Assembly: GCF_030272615.1 (NCBI RefSeq)
Contig: NC_081414.1
Location: 337,508,502-337,572,501 of the forward strand
Origin: Cryptomeria japonica
Taxonomy: Eukaryota > Streptophyta > Pinopsida > Cupressales > Cupressaceae
Direction of reading: 5' to 3'
Length of the DNA: 64,000 bases
Shown: positions 1 to 10,984 of the stretch, one piece after another
Position numbering within the stretch: position 1 is the first letter of the stretch
Layout of the letters: the number at the start of each line of letters is the position of its first letter
The notes under the pieces: model-generated
The model's database searches: none
What the model was told of the DNA's origin: nothing
Seen by the model: the letters and a program-made list of their open reading frames with translations, nothing else
Position numbers and translations under genes: made by a program

Positions 1-36
1 CAATTCTTCAGTCTGAATAGGTGTTAGAACAACATG

Positions 37-1097
37 CTAACCATCATCATACCCACATGCTTTGATCTCTTTTCCACAGTTCTCATCAATTTCCACATTT
101 TCACTTTCCACTATCTTTCTCAGTCTCTTATTGTAGCACCAGTAGGATTTTCTCTTTGTTGAATATCCCAAGAAAATTACTTCATCACTTCTTGCATCAA
201 AATTTCCTATATCCTCATCTCTCTTGATATAACACTTGCTACCAAAAATTATGAAATATCTCACAGTAGGAACATGACCAAACCATAGTTCATAAGGAGT
301 CTTACTAGTATCACCTTTTATATGCACTCTGTTGAATATGTAAATAGAAGTGCTACCAACTTCTCTCCAATGGATCTTCAGAATATTCCCTTCAATCAAC
401 ATAGTCCTTGTAGTATCCAAAATAGTCATGTTCTTCCTTTCAACGACTCCATTCTGTTGTGGGTTCTAGGAGCAGATAATTGTCTTCTAATGCCATGCTT
501 CTCACATAATGAATCAAACTCACTGAAACAAAATTCTCCCCCTCTATTAGATCTCAGACATTTCACCTTCAATAATGTCCCAGTCTCAACCTTTGCTTTG
601 AATATCTTGAATTTGTCCAATGCTTATGATTTTTCCTTTAAAAAGACAACCCACATTATCCTGGAATAATCATCAATCAGTAACATAAAATATATGTCAC
701 CCTACACACTTATAATATTTTTAGGTCCACATAGGTCAGTATGCACAAGATCTAGCAATCCATCAAACATATACTACTTACTCTTGAAATAAATTCTTGT
801 TTGCTTACCCATTTGACATTCCTTACATACTGAATTAGTAGGCTTAACAATTTTAGGCAGATCTTTAATAGCTTATGTAGAACTGATCTTAATCATTAAA
901 TCAAAATTAACATGACACATTCTATTATGCCACAACCAACTTTCATCAATTTGAGAAATCAAACAACTTTTCTCACCAACATTCAAATGAAAGATGTTAC
1001 CTTTAGTCTTAGTTCCTGATGCAATCTCTATACTAGAGGCATTTAGGATTCTTCATTTTCCAATCTTGAATTGCAAATCATAACATCTGTCCAACAT
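37..1097 (-). pseudogene. Copia-A GAG-pre-integrase and integrase, broken
   Basis: Several short frames together encode the integrase half of copia pol. The HHCC zinc finger region is visible as WLWHNRMCHVNFD and CKECQMGKQ (about 800-960), followed by HTDLCGP and a LLIDDYSR motif. At 426-620 the core reads CLRSNRGGEF, where the family has CLRSDRGGEF, so the second catalytic Asp is Asn. The stretch at 37-429 carries WREV, KTPYELWFGH, the FGSKCYIKRD motif and the FLGYS and CYNKRLRKIVES motifs typical of the integrase C-terminal side in plant copia elements. Frameshifts near 430 and stops near 620 and 850 break it. Confidence 0.8.
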
Positions 1098-1358
1098 TTA
1101 TCCAACACTTAAGAGATTATGCTTCAAACCTTCAACATACAAGACATCATTAGTGCTATGCTTGCCATCAAAGGAGATAGAACCTCTACCATGGATCACA
1201 CAGGATTTGACATCTCCAAATATTACTATTCCTCCATCATATCTTTCCATACTAAAATTTTTTCTTTTATCTCCGATCATATGATGTGAACAACCGTTGT
1301 CAATCACCCATTCATCTTTCTCTTCAACTTTAGCAGCTAAATATTTCTCCTCAATAGT
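1098..1358 (-). pseudogene. Copia-A aspartic protease remnant
   Basis: In frame with gag after one TGA, the sequence encodes the copia retropepsin, which would cut the Gag-Pol polyprotein. The active site reads WVIDNGCSHHMIGD; the family norm is D-S-G, so the middle residue is Asn instead of Ser. The expected downstream motif YVEGLKHNLLSVG is present. It stops just after that motif. Presence of the fold is clear; activity is doubtful because of the D-N-G triad. Confidence 0.8.
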
Positions 1359-2468
1359 TCACATTGTGGAATCATCAAGTACCAGTCCATCTTCTTTGAT
1401 AGAAATAAACACAACTTCATCTCCTTCTAATTCTTCATCTATAACACCTTCATCAGTAGCATAATAATAGTTATTCTGATGCTTATAATTTTTCTTAGGC
1501 TTGTAAGGCTTATCATACTTCTCATGCTTCTCATATCTATCATTCCTATCATGCTTATCAAATTTATCATACCTATCATATTTAGAAATTCTCTTCGGGC
1601 ATCTAGAAACAAAATGTCCTATCTTATTGCAAGAGAAACATTTCAGAGGCAATTTTCCATCATACTTACTAGCTCCCTTAGGCAATCTTCGGGTAATCAA
1701 TTTTTCAAGCTCGTCCAATTCTCTTTCTTTCTCTTCTATCTCTATTCTCTCTCTTTCATATCTGGATATTCTATATTCATCAGGATCATACTTTTGTTTT
1801 CTGGATACAGATGCTCTAAATGTCATCTCAGACTTTCCATGTGATTCACCAAACTTGCTCAGTTCAAATGCAACAATATTTCCAACCAACATGTCTCTTA
1901 TCATAGTAGTTACACTCTGGATCTCATCAATAACAACTACCTTATGTTTGAGAGTAGGAAGCAATGATCTCAGCACCTTAGCAACAATTTCATCTTCTTC
2001 AAGGGTTCCACTAGCACATCTGATACGTAGGACAGGTTCATTCACCTTAGCCATAAAGGAATTTATGTTCTCATCTTCTTCCATCTTCAACATCTCATAC
2101 TTCCCTTTCAAACTCTGCAACTTAGCAACTTTAACTTGTTTATCTCCTTCATACAATGTTTCAAGATTCTCCCAGATTTGATGTGGAGTTTGAAGTCCCA
2201 TTACATTTGTCATTTCTATATTAGTCAGGGCACTTAGCAATTCTTCCTTAGCTCTAATGTTATTTTCAGCTTCCTTCATCTCATCAACAATAACCAGTCT
2301 ATTCTGAGGAACAAAATAGGCATTCTTTGTAATCTTCCAGTAATCTTCTCCAAGACATCTCAAGTGCACCTCCATTCGGTTCTTCCATATAGAATAGTTA
2401 CTTCCATCAAATCTTAGACTCTCCTTCTTAAAGATAACACCTCTAGTTTCCATCCCAGATCTCCTCAA
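1359..2468 (-). pseudogene. gag: Copia-A gag (capsid and nucleocapsid)
   Basis: This 369-codon open frame encodes the capsid/nucleocapsid part of a copia polyprotein, which would package the element RNA in cytoplasmic particles. Near the N-terminus is the DUF4219-type motif FDGSNYSIWKNRM followed by EVHLRCLG. The middle is a UBN2-type helical Gag region. Residues about 277-290 form one CCHC zinc knuckle (CFSCNKIGHFVSRC), preceded by a charged Glu/Arg-rich stretch and followed by a Lys/Asp/Tyr-rich tail. The frame ends at a TGA, but the same frame then runs straight into the protease, so the stop is probably a nonsense mutation within one original gag-pol frame. The natural start may lie slightly upstream toward the PBS at 2495. 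Confidence 0.85.
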
Positions 2469-2494
2469 GTAGTTACGATTCTTCTGGAGGATTT

Positions 2495-2507
2495 GACTTT
2501 GATACCA
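2495..2507 (-). other. Primer binding site of Copia-A (initiator Met tRNA type)
   Basis: Two bases after the LTR, the minus strand reads TGGTATCAAAGTC. This is close to TGGTATCAGAGC, the complement of the plant initiator methionine tRNA 3' end, with changes in the last bases. Confidence 0.8.
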
Positions 2508-2509
2508 AT

Positions 2510-3845
2510 TGTTGGCAACAACAATGAAGGAAAACTGAGAGGGGGGGGGGTGAATCAGTTTTCACTGGATTAACAAACTTAACCACAATCACAAATCTGA
2601 TAAATTACAGCAACAACAAAGATAAGAAAACTGATAACACAACGCACAACACCAAGATTTTGATGTGGAAAATCTGGTTAAGGGAAAACCACAATGGGAA
2701 CCTACCCACAATAAGATGATACTCTACAATAGTATGTGAAAATAATTACAATAAGGAATTCACCAACATTCAGGCACACTGTCTAGAGCTCACAACTTAA
2801 GATACAATAACCCGAAAGGCTACAACCCTCAGGGAAGTCTCACTGACTTACAATAAGATTCAAACTACAATCCAAAAGGAATGAACTGCAATAATAGCAT
2901 CTGATAATGCCTGATGACAGTTTTGGTTAAGCATATATGTCTACTCTATACCAATATCTGCTCAATACACCACACCAAAAGATGAATCCTTTTGTTCACA
3001 CATACACCACTCTTTGATAATGTAGACACAACCTCAACACCTAAATTACATGACTATATCACCTATTTATACAATTCATCAACCTTGATAACAAGGTTGG
3101 CCAAACCCTCAACTCACAATTATAAAATTACATCATATGATACAAAGATAGACCACCAGATCAATATAATGATATACATGATATAACATGGACCTAAATC
3201 AAATTTTCAAACATGCAACACCACCAGAAATTATGCCAAGATCAACCGCAACATGCTACACCACCAAGAATACCGTATAACATGAAGAATATCACCAATT
3301 CAACAAAATCACCAAAAACTTGCACAACGATCAATGCAGGTCATAAAAAAAAATAGGACACTATTCAGAAACATTGATAGCACACTAGAATCATCAGTAA
3401 CAACTACACCAATAGCACTTATGAAATCTTCATCGATGAACATCTGAAAGTCAAGAACACTCAAACAACAAAAAATGCCATGAAGAAAGATAACTTGCAG
3501 AGCACCAAATCACGAACCATCTGAAATGAAGATACAAATGAACATCCCAAACAGTCTCCCAAAATATCAACTCAAGATTTGATCACACCAGAATATACCA
3601 GAGGAAATACCAAACTATGTAAAGCATTGATAAAAAAAACCAAACTGCAAACTGGATCATATGATATAATCAATTAAGCTTCCTAGATCATTGAAACCAA
3701 TATAGAAAGATGTAATAACACTAGAAATACTCCATACACCAAACCATGATCTCATTAACCAATCTGAAATCACCGGAATAATAAATCACACGAATATGTT
3801 GACATCAATAACAACAACATATCCTATCAACAACAATGTCTAACA
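2510..3845 (-). repeat. 5' LTR of Copia-A (1336 bp)
   Basis: On the minus strand it starts TGTTAGACATTG and ends TTGTTGCCAACA, giving TG...CA ends with short terminal inverted repeats. Near its 3' end is a C-rich run followed by CTCAG (plus strand 2530-2560), a signature shared with every copia LTR in this window. The right boundary is fixed by comparison with TRG-2, where the host sequence continues without interruption. The small plus-strand ORF inside it is not a gene. Confidence 0.85.
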
Positions 3846-4840
3846 CCATCAATAGTCTAGCCCAAACAGTGTCTTCCTTACAACAATAAATAGCTTCTAT
3901 GAATCAATCTAAGTATAATGTACCCACATTTGATGTAGCAAGCCCATTATACAATGACATTTTCAGAGTTGTCCCTCGTAAACATGTTGAAGTCCCTCAA
4001 TTGGAGCTTTATAATGGAAAAGGTGATCCCTTGACTCATGTTAAAACATTCCAAACTTTGTGTAGTGAATTTGCTCATGGCCAAAGATTGTTGGCTAAAT
4101 TATTTACTAGAACATTAAGGGATGAAGCTTTTCAATGGTATTTTTCTTTGCCTCCTTGTTCTATTAATTATTTTCAACTATTGGCTATTGCTTTTATTCA
4201 ACAATTTCACAATAATATTGGTCCTAAAATCACTTTGATTGATTTCATGCATTGTATGCAAGGTGTGAAAGAAAAAGTGACTGATTTTATTGGTAGATAT
4301 AAGAATTTGTATTCTCAAATTTCTTTTCCTGTACCTGATCAACATATTTAAATAATTTTCATTTCCAATTTACAAAAAGATATTAGGGATAAAATTCTCT
4401 TTTCTGTGTCTACTTCCTTTACACAGTTGTGTGTAGTACTTTACAACTATCATCTTACCGTGAGTCAATTAGAACAATCATCCTCTTCAATGGCTCTAAA
4501 TGATAAAGGTGAAAGTTTTCAACAACCTTTTGCAAAGTACGAACTGAATAAGGGATTCATCAAATTCAATGACAACAACAAAACTCAAGTGGTAGCCACA
4601 ACAGGTTTGCATCCTTTGTCCAAATCCTTTAGAAAAGCATTCACTCCTCTTAATGAATCTTTGCATAGTATTATGTCTCAATTGTTACAAAGGAATGTGT
4701 TGAAACTTCCCCCTATTAAAGCAATTGATACAAATAAGCCTTTGACAACTTCTTATGATGCCGAAGCCTTTTTCCAATAATATCATCAACCCAATCATGA
4801 CATTGAAAAGTGTTATTCTTTTATAAGTAAGATTCAAGAT
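3846..4840 (+). pseudogene. gag: TRG-1 gag (Retrotrans_gag type)
   Basis: The capsid domain is recognisable from VPQLELYNGKGDPLTHVKTF through LFTRTLRDEAFQWYFSLP to NLYSQISFPVPDQ (3899-4351); this is the gypsy Gag pattern of a polar 'GDP..H...F' start and 'L......W...LP' core. The frame continues with stops through 4406-4780. Near 4780-4850 is a half zinc-knuckle-like motif, NHDIEKC, followed by an IQDLID-type sequence, which resembles the Gag C-terminus of the Tat-like element in this same window. The ATG at 3899 is internal: TRG-2 shows about 300 further codons upstream. An in-frame TAA precedes it (SSLQQ-stop-IASMNQ), whereas in TRG-2 the stop is two codons earlier, so the two copies decayed independently. 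Confidence 0.75.
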
Positions 4841-5464
4841 TTGATTGATAATAATACCATATCTGTGGCTAGTGTGAATGATAAAGGAAACAAATTAGTA
4901 GCTCCTCCTAATCAAAACCTTCAAATTTTCACTGATCTTTTACCTTCCCATTCCACTAATGTGATTGAGACCGGTCATCTGGCCTTCTCTCCCAATGATG
5001 TTGTCCTTGAATATAATAATGTGGTAAACCTTGTTGATAAAAATGAAACTCCTAAGGACTTGAGAATTACATTTGATCCTAGTGATACTATTAAAGCACA
5101 CGATAGTCCATTATATATAACTATGAAAAACAAAGGCATACCTTCTCGAGGTGTGCTTATTGATCCAACTTGCATGGTTAACATGATATAAGAAGAATTT
5201 ATTTATACTTTTCAATTACATCAAGTGATATATGATGATGATGATGTGGTAGTTAAAGTTTTTGATGGCTTCTCTTGTCTTGCTATTGGTTCTATCACAC
5301 TTCCTATTGATGTTGGCATTAAATGCTTAGATGTTAAATTTTCCATCATTCCTACATCCGATCAATTTAATGTGAAGTTGGGATATCCTTGGCTCTCTTG
5401 CATGAAGCGACCACTTCTAATATTCATAAGTGTTTTAAATTTCCTCATAATGATAAAATCATAA
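4841..5464 (+). pseudogene. TRG-1 protease-like region with altered active site
   Basis: Two adjacent frames encode a retropepsin-like segment. The first ends GVLIDPTCMVNMI, in the position where gypsy proteases carry the D-S/T-G active site after a KxxxxGVLID lead. The second continues with a loop and the C-terminal pattern FSIIPTSDQFNVKLGYPWL, equivalent to the family's 'YN.LLGRPWL' motif. TRG-2 has LIDPARMVNVI at the same place, so D-P is shared by both copies and probably ancestral. Whether this was ever a working protease or became a structural domain cannot be told from sequence. A TAA at about 5190 splits it. Confidence 0.6.
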
Positions 5465-6440
5465 CTGTTAATCATAGCATATATCAACCTACAGTGAGGC
5501 ATGTAGATGTTTGTCTTGATTATTTTTGGTCCAAACAATTCCAACCTCTTCAACCTAGAAGTGATGCTCTCTTTAAATCCTATCAAAAATGGAAAAATGA
5601 GATGATTCTGTCATTGAGTAAACCTATAAATCCAACACTTATCCTTCCTCCTGATGATCATATACCTCTTCTTGAGGATAAGATTATTATTCCTCCCAAG
5701 GAAAGAAATAATCTTCTTCCCAAAGAGGAATCTATTCCTTCTCCTATGGATGAGTTCACTCTTCCTCCCAAGGATAGAAATGTTCCTCCTCCCAAGTGTC
5801 AACCTATTCCTCTCCTCATGATGGACCTGGTCTCCTTCCTACACCTCCCATTTCTCCTTTATATGGTGCAGTTCTACCTCCTACATCCTACAAAGAGAAG
5901 CAACTGACCTCTCCTATTGTTCAACCTAAAAGACCTCAATTTGTTCATCCTTCCTTAAAATAAGAAAATAATACTATACCTAATGAATCTAAAACTTCAT
6001 GACCTTCAACTAAAACTAAACAAAACCATTGTAGGAGATAATGCCAAGAGACATGTCATGCTAGAGCTCATGAACTTTCTTCCCAAGCCATTTCTTCTCC
6101 CAAGACACCAACTGTTGACATAATTCCATTTTCTCCTAATGAGGATGTTCAACCTAATTCTCCAAGACACAAAATCCTTAAGATAAATGATGGTTCAATT
6201 TATATTCTTATTAGAGCTCCTATTGTTATTAATCTTGATGAAGAAATAGGTGAGAATGTTATTAATGATGAAAATGTTGATCCTAATATTTCTGATGATG
6301 AATATGCATATATTGATGTTGATAATGACTTATCTGAGAGATTTTTAAAATCATTAATCCTAGCTCCTAGTAATGAACAAAGTGATCCATCATTAGATAA
6401 TGGTCCTTGTTTGGGACTTGTGATAGCTCCATCTACCATG
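5465..6440 (+). pseudogene. TRG-1 proline-rich linker and acidic C-terminal region
   Basis: After the protease-like part, the frame at 5389-5907 encodes a run of Pro-Pro-Lys repeats (LPPKDRNVPPPK and similar), then a frameshifted Pro/Leu-rich part. From about 6090 to 6440 another frame encodes an acidic stretch rich in Asp, Glu and Asn (reading as DEEIGENVINDENVDPN). The same arrangement exists in TRG-2 (13045-14190 on the minus strand). No enzyme motif is visible. I do not recognise a function; a disordered linker in a Gag-derived structural protein is the simplest view. Confidence 0.5.
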
Positions 6441-7282
6441 CTCGATGTGGCTCCTCTTGCATATTGTTTGTCTTCCCGAAATAATGATGAGAAAGATTAG
6501 GAGGTGGATAAGTTGCTTGATAAACTTCACTAGCACTGTAGATTCTCTCTCTATCCTCTCTTGCTTGTTTGTGACATTCTTCTATTTGTTCCTCTTTATT
6601 CTTATATTTGTTGTCCCTAGTGTTGTCTACTTGAGGATGATGTAAAGCTTTGAGATCTCTTTTTGTCTCTCCCATGTTGAGTCAAAAGACACATGTGCTC
6701 CCTTCTTCCATGGTGGTTTCCTTTCTTTGGGGGATGAGGACAATTGTATTCATATATATACATGATATACATGAGTTATCATAAAAAGCATACTGACTCC
6801 AAAGTTAGGTGAAACCACCTCGCACTTTATGTTTTGTGTTCATTATTCTTTGATTTATCCTCTCTTGGGGGCTAAATTATTGTGATAACATGCTTGTCTT
6901 TATGGGTGTATCCTACCTTAAAGAAATTTCTCCTGATAAGGCATGCACAATTGCTTTAACATGGGGGAATACACTCCACTCAATGATTTTATCTCTTGCA
7001 TATGCTGATACTTAAAGTTAGCTTTTTCTTTGTAATTTTTGGTATCTTTCTTTTCATGACTCGTAGTAAGAGAACCTTACTAGTTGTAGTTATGGTTCTC
7101 TCTTTTTATCTCTTATGATCTTTCCTTTTACCTTGCCATTGAAGTTGTGAGATCCTAAAGTCCATTAGGGGCTTGGTGTATCTTGCCTCCTTGATGACTT
7201 GGTGAAAGTCTTTCAATCTAAACCTTTTGTACTTTACCAAGAGTATGATTGACTACATACTCCCGCTAAAGTGGGGGCTAAA
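6441..7282 (+). other. TRG-1 3' noncoding region ending in a polypurine tract
   Basis: No coding pattern. The last 12 bases, GTGGGGGCTAAA (7271-7282), abut the LTR start TGTAGCATCC and are the likely polypurine tract priming plus-strand synthesis. The stretch near 6745-6790 is the uninterrupted version of the site where a solo LTR sits in TRG-2 (11495-12553). Confidence 0.65.
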
Positions 7283-8430
7283 TGTAGCATCCTAAAATTA
7301 TACCCCTTGCAATTTTCTACCACATTTGGGTATTTGCCTTAGTTTTTGCACCCCTTGGCTTGATTGAAGACCTGATTATGCTTTTATGCATCACAAATGC
7401 TAAAATGTTTGACTTTGCACTTATTCTACACTTGATCCTAGCCCCAAAATAGGGCAAGACCAGGGCAAAGAACCCTAGTCCTCACTAGGACTAGGGCACC
7501 ACACCTTGCTCCCCCTCATTTTGGGCCCTCTTTAACCCCTTTTTCCTATTTCAATTTTGGGTGAGATTCTCCTCTCCGTGTCGGCCTATGTCAAGAAATT
7601 AGCTAATTAACCCAAAAAGCAAGTATATAAAGAAGATTTCCCCTTGTTTGAACATTTGACATATCTATCAAGCATCCGACAATCACAAGAGATCGAGCAT
7701 TCAAGCATTAAAGAACAATTGAGCATTTTTCAGTCTTCCTTCAAGCATTGGAGCAACAATAAAGTCAAGGATCAATTATAGAAGTGGAGATCTACATCCT
7801 ATTTCATGAAACCCTAATTCCATGTGGAGGCAAGCGAAACTTCACAGGGAGGTATAATCATTTCATTTTTAGTCACGATTCAACATCTCCCTCAAAAGGA
7901 GAATATTTTCTTTCAGTCATTTTAATTACATTTATCTCAATTTCATGGTTAATTCCAAAACTAGGGTTTGACCAAAGGCAAGCCCCTATTCCCAACCTAT
8001 TTCCCTTTCTTTTTGTGTAGGAAACATGTGTGTAGTTATACTTCTACAATTAAGGTTTATACATAGAGATGAAAGAACCCTTTTTGATGTGCAAAAAATT
8101 TAGAGGACCAAGAGGCAACGCCACAATCCCTACTTTTTCGAGGAATTTAAGGAGATCCAAATTAGCTTATATTTCTCAGATCCAGGTGCACGATTGAATC
8201 CCGAAACTATAGCTCAACATTTTCTCAGTTTTACCTTCAAATTCAACACTTTACCCTAAATCATCATTTCAACTTACAAAAGATGGAAAAACCCATCATA
8301 ATTTATCAATTCACTTAGCATTCAATATTTATCTGATTTATGATTGAATCTAGTGGATTCTTCCCCTCTTTTGAAAGTAAAGGAATCTCCCCAAAAGATA
8401 AAATTGATTTGGCGATTTCTCCTTTTGTGT
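7283..8430 (+). repeat. 3' LTR of TRG-1
   Basis: Starts TGTAGCATCCTAAAATTA directly after the polypurine tract. Related LTRs occur in TRG-2 (5' LTR ending at 52503; 3' LTR at 8431-9343 plus 10861-10972) and, more distantly, in the solo LTR at 31036. Its own 3' end is unclear: homology to the 5' LTR of TRG-2 continues to about 8345 (sequence near GATTTATGATTGAATCTA), after which the sequence runs into the inverted partner. A short hairpin with 9-bp arms (CCCTAGTCC, loop of 6, at 7473-7496) lies upstream of its TATA box. The 78-codon frame at 7784 is not a gene. Confidence 0.7.
7624..7631 (+). promoter_or_regulatory. LTR TATA box, TRG family
   Basis: TATATAAA in the middle of the LTR. The same motif is conserved in the TRG-2 LTRs (9123-9130 and 52188-52195, both minus strand), which supports it as the promoter core setting the U3/R boundary about 30 bases downstream. 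Confidence 0.55.
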
Positions 8431-8500
8431 TTCAAATTGCCAAATCAAAATTTCCCCATTTACAGATGTGTTTTTCTCTCTTTTGTAAGTTGAAATATTG
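8340..8500. other. Centre of a large inverted repeat (TRG-1 against TRG-2)
   Basis: Sequence left of here (3846-8345) recurs in reverse complement on the right (from about 8480 to about 15570, after removing two solo LTRs). Each arm is close to 4.5 kb and the unmatched spacer is about 100-130 bp. A short secondary inverted match around GATTTGGCGATTT and AAATTGCCAAATC (8414-8460) lies at the very centre. Confidence 0.7.
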
Positions 8501-9343
8501 ATTTAGGGTAAAGTGCTGAAATTGGAGATAAAACTAAGAAAATAATGAGCTACATGTTTAGGATTTTATTGTGCACCTGAATCTAAGTAATATAAGTTGA
8601 TTCAGATCTGCCCAATGAAAATGACTTGAAAAAGCAGGGACTGTGATGCGGCAAAACGGTCCTCCAAATTTTCCACACACCAAAAAGGGTTGTTCCATCT
8701 CTATTTCTAAAGCTTATTCAAAGAAGTACAACAACACACCTCCATAGGTTGGGAATAGGAGCTTGCCTTAGGTGAAACCTTGATTTTGGAATTAACCATG
8801 AAATTGAGATAAATATAATTGAAATGACTGAAAGGAAAGGTTCTCCTTTTGAGGGAGATGTTGAATTATGACTGAAAATTGAATGACTATACCTCCTTGT
8901 TTAGTTTTGCTTGCCTCCACATTGAATTAGGGTTTCATGAAAAAGGATATAGATCTCCACTTTAGTGCTTGAATCTTGACTTTATTGCTTCTCCAAGGCT
9001 TGAAGCAATTATGAAAATGCTCAATTTCTCTTGAATGCTTGATTGCTTGATCTCATGTGTGCTTGAATGCTTCTTGATTCTTCATGATATGTGTCGATGT
9101 TCAAATGAGATGGGAAATCCTCTTTATATACTTGTTTATCAAGAAAATTGATTAATTTTCTAACATGAGCTGACACGGAGAGGGAAATCCTGATAAAATT
9201 TGAAATGTTGAATTGGATTTAAAGAGGGTCCAATTTAGGGAGGACCATGGCATCATGCCTTGGTCCTAGTAAGGACTAGGGCATCACGCCCTGTTCTTTC
9301 CGTATTTTGGGTTAGGATCGAGGTGCCTAAGGGAGTGCCAATC
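8431..9343 (-). repeat. 3' LTR of TRG-2, distal part
   Basis: Reverse complement of the TRG-1 LTR, for example CCTTTTGAGGGAGATG at about 8847 against the matching block at about 7888. The piece ends at a CAATC duplication where a solo LTR was inserted; the remainder of the LTR is at 10861-10972. A TATA motif lies at 9123-9130 on the minus strand. Confidence 0.7.
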
Positions 9344-10855
9344 TATTGGCATTACAATAAGTTGGAAGATTATTGGCATTATAGTAAGTTTGTTGGTTGA
9401 TGATATTGAGAAGGTTGTTGGAGATTAATTAATAAAGGATGATTACCTTCTTAATATTATTTTTTTGCCATTGATGTCAAGCAATTGATTTTCTGATTCA
9501 GTATGATGTTGCCATATCTTAAAGAGTATGTTTTGATGAGTATAAAGATGTCGGTAAGTGACATAGAAAGAATGTGAAAATGAAGGGGAGTAATAAGTTA
9601 TTCAATGGGCAACTATTACCGAGTTAGACATTGATGAGATTATGATGTTTTGATTGTTTTGATATCCTATATATGTGTATTTAAAGACTGAACAAGAAGG
9701 ATAAAAGATTTCATGCAAAGGTTTGATATTACTCTATTTTACCGAGCAAGGAGCTAGTCGATAAAATTCAAGTTTATCAGTCACCGAGCAGAAGCAACCG
9801 AGATGAGAATGTCTACCAAGTAAAATTCAGTATTAACAGAGTATCAACCGAGTAGTAACATAATGGATTAAATGAATGAATACATTATTAATGAAGGATG
9901 CCAATGAGATCGAGATTTATAGATGATTGGAATGTCATGCAAGAAGTTTGTTAAGGATCAACGGCAATGTAAATTCAAGAGTTAGATCTACAACAGATTG
10001 AACGGTCCTAACTGAGCACAAGTACCTAGGAAGGAATACAAGTTTCAAGGCAAGATAAAACATTTTTCAGTTCGAAGGATACAATGAACCTAGTCAAGTT
10101 TGAAGAATTGATGGCTAAGATTAATCATGAGAAATGTGATTAAGGAGCCTAAGCGGTTAGGAATTGCTTATAAATAAAGTAAAGATGAAGAATAGTTATG
10201 CGGGCAAATTAGAAGCACAGTGATGCTGCTGAAGTAATTACCAAGTACAGAAGATTAAAAATTTGTTTGATGAACATAGTGAGAAGCCCAACAAGGAGAA
10301 AGATAAGTCTTATGACAAGATTATCTTGAGCGCATAGAATTTGCTTTAGCATTTCAGATGTGAAGTTGCAGATATATATTTTATTACTGTTATTTATTTT
10401 TGTAAGTGATAGGAAATCTCTTAACCGAGTGGACCTAACAATCTTATTTGTAAATCCTCTAGGAAGGTAACATTCTAAATGAGTGTTTGAAATCCTTTGA
10501 CAAGGTCACTTCTAACAAAGTGAAGATTCTAATAGATTCGAGGGAAATCCCTTAACCAGGTCACATCTAGCAATGTGTTTGTAATCTTTAATAGGATTTT
10601 CTTTTAACCGAGCACACTCTAGAAGAGTAAATTTTCTAGTGGGTCTGAAATCCCACAGTGGGTTTTCCCTATTTGGGTTTCCACGTTAAATCTAATGTCA
10701 AATGTGTTTTAATGTTTCAAGTTTATCTATTTATGAGTTTGAATGATTTATAGTCATAGTTGCATATCAAGAACACTTCCCACCGAGGTTGAATCTGATT
10801 AGAATACTGAATTGTGAGTTTATCTGATTCATCCCCCCCTCTCATCTAACTAACA
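9344..10855 (+). repeat. Solo LTR 1 (1512 bp), copia-like, inserted in the TRG-2 3' LTR
   Basis: Begins TATTGGCATTACAATAAG (probably an original TGTTGGCATT) and ends CCCCCCCTCTCATCTAACTAACA. It is flanked by CAATC at 9339-9343 and 10856-10860. The uninterrupted site is seen in the TRG-2 5' LTR near 52370 (CCAATCAAG). No internal domain or second LTR is present, so unequal recombination between the LTRs of a former full element is the likely origin. Confidence 0.85.
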
Positions 10856-10860
10856 CAATC

Positions 10861-10984
10861 AAGGTTTTTGATGTTTGTGATGTGCATGAGCATAATCAGG
10901 TCTTCAAATGGGCCAAGGGATGAAAACACTAAGGTGAAGACACAAATGCGGTTGAAATTGTAGAACACTACATTTAGCCCCCAC
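10861..10984 (-). repeat. 3' LTR of TRG-2, proximal part, and its polypurine tract
   Basis: On the minus strand TGTAGTGTTCTACAATTT begins at 10972, matching the TRG-1 LTR start apart from several substitutions. It is preceded by GTGGGGGCTAAA (10973-10984), identical to the TRG-1 polypurine tract. Confidence 0.75.

Larger units (their letters stand above)
1..3845 (-). mobile_element. Copia-A: Ty1/copia LTR retrotransposon, 5' part (3' part beyond the window)
   Basis: Reading on the minus strand, the order is 5' LTR (2510-3845), primer binding site, gag, protease, GAG-pre-integrase zinc finger and integrase core, which is the copia order. The window edge cuts it before RT and RNase H. It interrupts the gag of TRG-1: immediately after its LTR, the sequence from 3846 resumes a gag region whose uninterrupted version is present in TRG-2 near 15540. 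The first five bases outside, CCATC (3846-3850), would be one copy of the target-site duplication; the other lies outside the window. It is related to Copia-C at the right end, with a similar Gag start around ME(V/T)HLRCLG. Stops and lost catalytic residues show it is dead. Confidence 0.9.
3846..8430 (+). mobile_element. TRG-1: gypsy-like element with gag but no RT or integrase, 3' part
   Basis: From left to right: gag, protease-like region, proline-rich and acidic regions, noncoding 3' region, polypurine tract at 7271 and a 3' LTR from 7283. No reverse transcriptase, RNase H or integrase motif is present, and TRG-2 has the same composition, so the absence is a property of the family and not damage to one copy. 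This fits the class described as terminal-repeat retrotransposons with a GAG domain. Its 5' part lies beyond Copia-A, left of the window. The 3' LTR end merges with the inverted 3' LTR of TRG-2 near 8430. Confidence 0.75.

Noticed and set aside
1479-2181. Two plus-strand frames of 121 and 184 codons
   Set aside because: They lie antisense to the recognisable Copia-A gag and have no domain features.
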